NCBI GenBank assembly: GCA_006503535.1 | Contig: QYRS01000002.1 | Coordinates: 62,001-126,000, forward strand | Source: Arthrinium phaeospermum | Lineage: Eukaryota; Ascomycota; Sordariomycetes; Amphisphaeriales; Apiosporaceae | Length of the DNA stretch: 64,000 bases | Direction of reading: 5' to 3' | Part shown: piece by piece, positions 58,608 to 64,000 of the stretch | Numbering within the stretch: position 1 is the stretch's first letter | How the letters are laid out: each line of letters starts with the position of its first letter | Translations under genes and position numbers: made by a program | The notes under the pieces: model-generated | The model's database searches: none | Told to the model about the DNA's origin: nothing | The model's input: the letters and a program-made list of their open reading frames with translations, nothing else

Positions 58608-59450
58608 ATGTCGAAGCCGAGCAGCAAGCGCACCCTCCTCTGGGACTGGACGCTGACGCGAGATCATGACGCCACGCCGGCCCTGCAGTCCGCCGCGGCC
58701 TCGCTGGCGAAGCCCTCGTCGCGCATCGCCTCCATCACCAATTGGAACTCCTGGCGCCCGCCCGAGCTGCCGGCGGACCTCCCCTTCCGGCCCATGATCC
58801 GCACCCCCGCCCAGCTCGAGGGCAACGAATGGGACATGATCCGCGGCAGCGTCGAGGCCGAGCTCCGGCGAGACGCTGAGGCGCCCGTCATATTGCATAC
58901 CTTCAACGAGCCGGAGCGCATCCCGCTCTCCGTCGCCGAGGCGCTGCGGCTCTGGCGCACAATGATCCTGCCTCTCCGGCAGTCCCACGGCGGCCATCGC
59001 GTGAAGCTCGTCAGCCCGGCTTGCGCCTCGGATCCGCCGGGATCGCAGTGGCTGGACGAATTCATGGCCGGCCTCCCAAACGCGGGCGACAGGCCCGACA
59101 TTCTGGGGCTGCACTTCTACACCATGCCGAACCAGAGCGGCGAGGAGGGCCTGGCGGCGGCGAAGGCGTACTTTCAGGAGCGGCGCGCGCGCTTCGATGG
59201 GCTACCGGTCATCATCTCGGAGCTGGCGAGCACGAGCCGGGACCCCGCGGTGGTGGACCGGTTCTCGCGGGAGCTGGCGCGGTGGCTCGAGGGGCGGGAG
59301 CGGGGCTGGGTGGTCGAGTACGGGTTCTTTGGGGTGATGCGCGAGGTGGCCGACGGGTTCGTGAGCCCGGCGGCGCAGATGCTGGATGGGGAGGGGGAAT
59401 GGACGGGGTTGGGGAGGTGGTGGGTTGGGTTGAAGCCGATGGCGCTGTAA
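58608..59450 (+). CDS. Glycoside hydrolase family 128-like (Asl1-like catalytic domain)
   Basis: A single exon; from the ATG at 58608 it has 280 residues (an in-frame ATG at 58563 would add 15). The barrel reads KRTLLWDWTLTRDH at the first strand, SITNWNSWRPPEL, then VILHTFNEPERIPLSVAEAL with the acid Glu in NEP, HRVKLVSPACASDPPGSQWL, ILGLHFYTMPNQ and LPVIISELASTSRD with the second catalytic Glu. The end is GWVVEYGFFGVMREVADGF and a Trp-rich tail. This is the GH128 / Glyco_hydro_cc pattern, endo-beta-1,3-glucanases often found in fungi. I see no clear signal peptide, so it may be cytosolic or lack its true first exon. It converges with the SET gene. Confidence 0.75.
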   Translation: MSKPSSKRTLLWDWTLTRDHDATPALQSAAASLAKPSSRIASITNWNSWRPPELPADLPFRPMIRTPAQLEGNEWDMIRGSVEAELRRDAEAPVILHTFNEPERIPLSVAEALRLWRTMILPLRQSHGGHRVKLVSPACASDPPGSQWLDEFMAGLPNAGDRPDILGLHFYTMPNQSGEEGLAAAKAYFQERRARFDGLPVIISELASTSRDPAVVDRFSRELARWLEGRERGWVVEYGFFGVMREVADGFVSPAAQMLDGEGEWTGLGRWWVGLKPMAL

Positions 59451-59637
59451 GAAGCTATGGGACATCACAAGTAGGGTGAATGGTTTATTAGTTGAAATGG
59501 AATGAATTCTACTAGATTGACTTACCGGATTATTGAAGATGCTCTATAGTGTACTTACCTATCTCACAGACTTACCGTTACAGTCCGATGCTGACGGAAC
59601 CAGGCTGCCCCTCATAGATGGATGTAAAGGCAGTCAT

Positions 59638-60573
59638 CTACTTTCCCGCCTCTTTCTCCTTGGCCGCCGCCTCGGCCTGGGCCTCCTTCACGCAAGCATC
59701 ACACGCGCACTCGAAGCCCCAAGTCGCGAGCCCCTCCTGCCGCTGCTCCCGCGTCATCTCCCGCCCGGCCTTCTCGCCGAGGTAGCTGACAAAGACCTGC
59801 TCCCCGGCGGCGATGTCGCGCAGCGCCCGGACGCCGAGTCGCTGCGAGCGCACGCCGAGGTAGAAGAAGGCGGCGTTGGGGGCGCAGGCGTGGTTGAGGC
59901 GGCTGAAGACGGAATACACGACGCCGCCCACGATGACGCCGTCCGGGTGCGCCGGGTCGTCGTAGTCCAGGACCGCCACGTTGTTGGTGCGGTAGGCGGC
60001 CAGCGCGGCCAGGCCGGCCGCCATGGCGTTATCTAGATCCTTGTCGGTCAGGCCCTTGACGTCCATGTACCAGTTGCGCATGCGGGTCCGGTCGCCGTCG
60101 CTCACGCTCCCGAGCTGCGCGGGCGAGGCGTACAGCGACTGGAACGCGGCGCGGCGCCGGGGCGGGAGCCGGTCCAGGGCCTCGAGCAGCTTGCGCACGC
60201 GGTGGTTGCTGACGCGGTCGCCGCCCCGGGGCGCGAAGAGCAGGGGCTCCTCGGCGAAGAGGAGGGCGTGCCGCGGGATGGCTTGCGTCGCGAAGAGGCC
60301 CTTGCCGGTGCCGGGGGCGTCGCGCACCTCGACGGGGTTCAGGGTGCCGATCTGGCCGTCGCGGATGACGTGGCCGGCGGGCCGGGGGGCTGCTCGGCTG
60401 CCGCTGCTGCGGGAGCCGGTGGAGGTGATGCTGGAGGTCGAGTCGCGCCGGGTGGGCGACTTCATGAGGGACAGTCTGCCCTTGAGACCGGCATCCTTGG
60501 TCGGGGAGGTGATGGGTGTGTGGGCCTCACGGTTCGTCTCGTCCACGCCTGGTTTGATCGAAGGGGAGTCCAT
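59638..60573 (-). CDS. SET-domain protein (SMYD/SET-like)
   Basis: A single exon of 311 residues, no break. The first 70 residues are Ser/Thr/Arg-rich and disordered. The SET fold starts at IGTLNPVEVRDAPGTGKGLF with ATQAIPRHALLFAEEPLLF. FSRLNHACAPNAAFFYLG is the NHxC motif that binds S-adenosylmethionine, and AAGEQVFVSYLGEKAGREMT contains the GEQVFVSY signature Tyr. WGFECACDACVKEAQAEA is a Cys-rich post-SET segment. Between the SET halves lies a helical insertion (about 100 residues) as in many fungal proteins of this group. It probably methylates lysine in a protein; target unknown. The C-terminus is Ala/Glu/Lys-rich. Confidence 0.8.
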   Translation of the reverse strand: MDSPSIKPGVDETNREAHTPITSPTKDAGLKGRLSLMKSPTRRDSTSSITSTGSRSSGSRAAPRPAGHVIRDGQIGTLNPVEVRDAPGTGKGLFATQAIPRHALLFAEEPLLFAPRGGDRVSNHRVRKLLEALDRLPPRRRAAFQSLYASPAQLGSVSDGDRTRMRNWYMDVKGLTDKDLDNAMAAGLAALAAYRTNNVAVLDYDDPAHPDGVIVGGVVYSVFSRLNHACAPNAAFFYLGVRSQRLGVRALRDIAAGEQVFVSYLGEKAGREMTREQRQEGLATWGFECACDACVKEAQAEAAAKEKEAGK

Positions 60574-60642
60574 GATGCCTACACAGTCTATGTTACGTCT
60601 CTACTTTTGTCACGTCGCCTCAGGACCGGGACCGGATGCGGG

Positions 60643-60649
60643 ATATATA
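60643..60649 (-). promoter_or_regulatory. TATA box of SET-domain gene
   Basis: TATATAT on the minus strand about 70 bases upstream of the ATG at 60573. Confidence 0.4.
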
Positions 60650-60888
60650 GCACATGCAGCTAGTCTATTGTATTGAACATTCCTTTATCTGCCTGCTGGC
60701 TTGGTCCCGGGCCACACATCAAAGAGTCTTTGTTTAGCAAAATGGCTTGTGCGCCGTGGTTCAATAGTCTAGATAATGTACCAACGAGGTTCTTTCGGCA
60801 GCTTAGTTAAAACAATGAACCCACCAGCATGTCATGGCATTATAGTGGCCACGCTTATTCAAGGCCATCACCACAACATCAGGATGTA
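60650..60888. other. Intergenic region between SET and F-box genes
   Basis: About 240 bases, AT-richer than its surroundings, upstream of the SET gene and downstream of the F-box gene. No gene. Confidence 0.5.
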
Positions 60889-62529
60889 TTAAACTAACCA
60901 TTTTCCTGTGATACACCACCACAATAAACAGAAATAAATCGTTAAGAACCCGAGGACGTAGGCGAACATATCCGCTGTAGGAAGACCGATTGCCGGTCCT
61001 GTAGCTCTCAAGAGTCTTGGATCATCGAGATTCGTGTTCATGAGGTACGCCCGGTAGTTCTCGTGTATCTTCTCCATCCCCTCGTGCGATCCACCCTCGC
61101 CTTCTCCCAGCACCATTGCGAGTTGCATGGCCCAGCGATCCAGCGTACCATGCCTCCACATGTCCTCCCGCGCCCAAGGCTGGTTTTCGTGCCGCACGCG
61201 CGCTTTGTGGCTGTTGCGGACCGACCAGACCCAGAGAAAGACGGACTTGAGTTGTTCGACGTTTCGGACGATGTTGTACGAATCTTCCGTCGTTTTGGGC
61301 GCGACGACGGCCGCTTCGAGCATCCGCAGCAGCAGCGCCTCTTTCCTGCGCCCCTTGGACGTGCCGCATGTCGGCTCGCTACACCAGGTGAGGCCCCGGG
61401 CGTCAGCGCTGCGGTTGTCTCCCGTGTTTTCCCTCTGGGCTAGCCAGCGAGAGTCGGACGGCGAGGGGATGTGTACCACGGGCCGGGAGATCACCAGGCT
61501 GAGGCCAATGGAGGGCTCCATCCCGTCCGAACATGACCTCTGGTATCGCAGGTAGAAAGAAGCCTTGCAGATGCGGCAACCCCAAGGAGCCCCTCCGTAG
61601 TCCAGAAAAGGCTTCTCGACCGATTTTGACTCGTATGTTTCTGTTTCCGTCGGGCCATTCGTTCGGATTGCGTGGAACAGGTAATCCATAAATACAGGAT
61701 CAGTGGTTCCAGTATGAGGGCATGCCTGTCCGAGATCGGACTGGTCGAGGCGCGAACGTATGGACAAAAGCGCCTCCGGACTGCCAAAGTCCGGAGCGGA
61801 TTCCTCGCGCTGCAGCGCCAACGGGAAATACGTCCGAATGGTGCCAGTGAACGGGTCGAATGACGTATCGCACTGGCCGCACTCGAAAGCACCTGGCGAA
61901 CCGCAGGCCTCGGTGTACTCGTCAAACCCGAAACGCTTGTGGGCGCAGACGCGAAAGTGCGCGGTGCTGCCGATGCAGGTCACGCTTCGGCCATCGTCGT
62001 GCATTTCCGGGAAATGGATGCGTGCATGGAACTTTTGGCAGCCGGCGCAGTGGACTGGGCGCATCGCGCGCTGTAGCTGCAGCCGGAACGGTTCGATGCG
62101 GCGCAAACGCATGCAAACGGAGCAGAGCGTGTCTCGCAGCAAGAGGCCCGCTATTTCGAACATGACATCGCCAGCGGGCGTGTAGATATTGTGGCGTAGG
62201 TCGTGCGGCTGCATCCAGGACGGAGCCCCCGCCAGAGCAGCCGGGTCGAAATTCCATGGCGGCCCGTATTCTTTCGGTGCAGTGAAGAGGTCCAGCTCCA
62301 CCTCGCAGAGCCCGGGGGCGATCGGCCGGGTATCCGGGACCCCGGAGTAGTTCAGCGGCCGATATGGCGTCCTTGGCGGCCGAAGGCAGAAGGATGTCAG
62401 CGTTGGGTCGTAGCTCAGACGCCTGAAACGGCGACAGGTCCTGGCAACGCAGTAGAACGAGTCGATCGACAGACGTTGTAGGATATCGAGCAGTAGCTCG
62501 TCTGGAAGATCCATTAATTTGGCCATCAT
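60889..62529 (-). CDS. F-box protein with Cys-rich middle and C-terminal membrane segment
   Basis: A single exon of 546 residues from the ATG at 62529 (the open frame extends a little further but begins with TTG). The F-box lies at residues 5-45: LMDLPDELLLDILQRLSIDS and FYCVARTCRRFRRLSYDPTL. The middle contains paired cysteines, LLLRDTLCSVCMRLRR and MRPVHCAGCQKFHARIHFPE, then FECGQCDTSFD and WGCRICKASF, suggesting zinc binding. The C-terminal 25 residues form a hydrophobic segment (MFAYVLGFLTIYFCLLWWCI). F-box proteins recruit substrates to SCF ubiquitin ligases through Skp1; a membrane tail would place it on a membrane. It shares order and motifs with the divergent gene at 63016, so the two are paralogues. 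Confidence 0.75.
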   Translation of the reverse strand: MMAKLMDLPDELLLDILQRLSIDSFYCVARTCRRFRRLSYDPTLTSFCLRPPRTPYRPLNYSGVPDTRPIAPGLCEVELDLFTAPKEYGPPWNFDPAALAGAPSWMQPHDLRHNIYTPAGDVMFEIAGLLLRDTLCSVCMRLRRIEPFRLQLQRAMRPVHCAGCQKFHARIHFPEMHDDGRSVTCIGSTAHFRVCAHKRFGFDEYTEACGSPGAFECGQCDTSFDPFTGTIRTYFPLALQREESAPDFGSPEALLSIRSRLDQSDLGQACPHTGTTDPVFMDYLFHAIRTNGPTETETYESKSVEKPFLDYGGAPWGCRICKASFYLRYQRSCSDGMEPSIGLSLVISRPVVHIPSPSDSRWLAQRENTGDNRSADARGLTWCSEPTCGTSKGRRKEALLLRMLEAAVVAPKTTEDSYNIVRNVEQLKSVFLWVWSVRNSHKARVRHENQPWAREDMWRHGTLDRWAMQLAMVLGEGEGGSHEGMEKIHENYRAYLMNTNLDDPRLLRATGPAIGLPTADMFAYVLGFLTIYFCLLWWCITGKWLV

Positions 62530-63015
62530 GGACAATGTCGATAACAGTGAGACGCACGAATCTTGCGGCGTGTTGATGGAAATGACAACAAGACGAAGTC
62601 CAAGTTCGGCACCTAGATATGTCAGTGATCACCTTGAAAAAAAATATATCACAGTTCGGAGATAACTTGCCACTACCATTAGAGTTACCCCGTCCTTTGG
62701 TACAACGAAGATTGATAACACCAAGACGCTATCTTCAAGGGGCCTTTCTTTGACGGAGTCGGAATTGGAAGCTATGATAAGGGCTAATTTTTGTTTCGTT
62801 TTCTCGTAAGACAGCCGTGAACGGGGCAATATGAAACTCTCGTGGCAAAACTCAATATATCATGGGTAACCTTTAACTTTGAGAAACTTTTAAAGATATG
62901 GCTCTTCTCGCGCAAAAGTCGCATCTGATTAATCAGCTTGTACCCTTTTCAGTCGAAGGCCATCCTTTTGAAGCAGAAGAAAAGTCGAACCAGACGATCA
63001 AGGAGCATCAACGCC
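62530..63015. other. Divergent promoter region between F-box paralogues
   Basis: 486 bases between the two start codons, AT-richer than the coding regions. No further gene. Confidence 0.5.
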
Positions 63016-64000
63016 ATGGCCAGCCTGCAAGGTCTCCCAGACGAACTGCTACTCGAAATACTGCATAGACTTCCGATCGAGTCATTCTACTGCATCACAA
63101 AGACCTGTCGCGTTTTCAGACGCTTGAGGCATGATAATACCTTTAGCGACTTTTACTATGATCCAGCAACAAAGATCGAGCCAGATCCAGAGTGCTCGGG
63201 CAAAGCGTCGATCGATGGGTATCAGTTTGACATGGGAATCTATGAGCCGCCAAAGGATCAGGTTCCCGCATGGCGAATCAAACGAAACCAAGAGGTCGAA
63301 ACCGCCATGTACTCGTCGTCCCGAGGGTTCACATTGGATACCGTGTTTTTGCCCATTCACCACTGGCAACAAAACGCCCAAATGGTGCCGTACGACCTTC
63401 GGACCGAAATCCACTTTGACCAGCGCATGTACCACACTATACATCTCCTGCTGCGAGACACCTTGTGTTGGCCGTGCTACGCGTTTCGATTCAGCGCCAA
63501 GTTTCGGGAGAAGATGCAAACACTCATGAGGCCAGTACGCTGCGAGGGCTGCGGCATCTACCACCCCAGGATTCATTTTGGCGGGCTTGAATCTCTTGAC
63601 AAATCCGTGAGGTCGCACCCCACCTGTATCGGCCGCAGCCGCCTCTTCAAGATGTGCGATCACGTGCGTTTAAACTGGGAAGAATACCAGAAGGCCTCTT
63701 GGTCTGGCCGTTTTGACTGCAAAGCCTGCAGGACGTCCTTCTGCTCGTCCTCAGCGACCGTGACAACCCATATCGAGCTCCTGAAACGACCCCACACAGC
63801 GTTTGCCATGGACGACGATACAATGGGGTTGCTTCGGAGTCACATTGGGAACCTCCAGGGCGACGTTTGTCCGCACGTTGCACTCAACGGGGCCGAATTC
63901 GTTGACTATCTCTTGCATAACATTCGACAATGCTATGCGAGGAACGGCTCGTGGTCTTGCTCCAATACCACCGAGATGCCGCTTCTGGATTACGGAGGAA
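63016..64000 (+). CDS. F-box protein paralogue, truncated by window end
   Basis: Read directly: from the ATG at 63016 the frame is open without a stop to the last base (328 codons). The start MASLQGLPDELLLEILHRLP and IESFYCITKTCRVFRRLRHD is an F-box nearly identical in layout to that of the neighbour. IHLLLRDTLCWPCYAFRF and MRPVRCEGCGIYHPRIHFGG repeat the paired-Cys motif at the same place. RFDCKACRTSFCSSS and VCPHVALNGAEFVDYLLHNI match later blocks of the paralogue, and LLDYGG at the end matches FLDYGG there, so about 220 further codons are expected beyond the window. Predicted SCF substrate receptor; target unknown. Whether it also ends in a membrane segment cannot be seen. Confidence 0.75.
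   Translation, partial: MASLQGLPDELLLEILHRLPIESFYCITKTCRVFRRLRHDNTFSDFYYDPATKIEPDPECSGKASIDGYQFDMGIYEPPKDQVPAWRIKRNQEVETAMYSSSRGFTLDTVFLPIHHWQQNAQMVPYDLRTEIHFDQRMYHTIHLLLRDTLCWPCYAFRFSAKFREKMQTLMRPVRCEGCGIYHPRIHFGGLESLDKSVRSHPTCIGRSRLFKMCDHVRLNWEEYQKASWSGRFDCKACRTSFCSSSATVTTHIELLKRPHTAFAMDDDTMGLLRSHIGNLQGDVCPHVALNGAEFVDYLLHNIRQCYARNGSWSCSNTTEMPLLDYGG

Overview
The window is nuclear DNA of a filamentous ascomycete (Pezizomycotina, most likely Sordariomycetes). GC-rich genes are split by short GT-AG introns (about 50-120 bp) with CTAAC/CTGAC-type branch points. There are plant-cell-wall enzymes, small secreted proteins, an NRPS/PKS region and one extremely AT-rich island of the kind RIP produces. 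I see no tRNA, rRNA, CRISPR array or prokaryotic feature.

Layout. 0-3.7 kb: no gene recognised. 3.7-14.6 kb: a frame-broken MFS transporter, a small secreted protein, a GT31-like glycosyltransferase, an intact ten-exon allantoate-permease-family transporter and an aldo-keto reductase. 15.0-16.3 kb: an AT island bounded by 45-bp GC-rich inverted repeats (probably a RIP-destroyed DNA transposon). 16.4-22.7 kb: a frame-broken C-A-T-C-T nonribosomal peptide synthetase, head to head with a polyketide synthase relic keeping only a ketosynthase head and a carrier-protein tail. 22.9-31.5 kb: GNAT acetyltransferase, GPI-anchored wall protein, secreted FAD oxidoreductase and a cytochrome P450. 32.2-41.2 kb: rhamnogalacturonan lyase (PL4), UDP-glycosyltransferase, GABA/amino-acid permease and an OTT_1508-type deaminase gene with an in-frame stop. 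42.6-53.6 kb: VIT-vWA protein with an FG-rich tail, FAD monooxygenase, a conserved protein of unknown function, a small secreted protein and a GH43 arabinanase-like enzyme. 56.2-64.0 kb: membrane-anchored histidine phosphatase, GH128-like glucanase, SET-domain protein and a divergent pair of F-box paralogues, the second cut by the window end.

How the genes fit together. PL4, GH43 and GH128 point to pectin, arabinan and beta-glucan turnover. The NRPS, the PKS relic, the nearby AKR, MFS, GNAT, P450 and FAD oxidoreductase look like the remains of one or more secondary-metabolite loci, but nothing in the sequence proves they act together.

A recurrent oddity is single-base indels, many in C, G or T runs, that break otherwise well-conserved genes (MFS, GT31, NRPS, P450, GNAT, GPI protein, permease, vWA), while neighbours of similar size are perfectly open. 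This may be assembly error or real decay; the sequence alone cannot decide. Start codons and exon ends were chosen by reading splice sites, frame and family conservation by eye.
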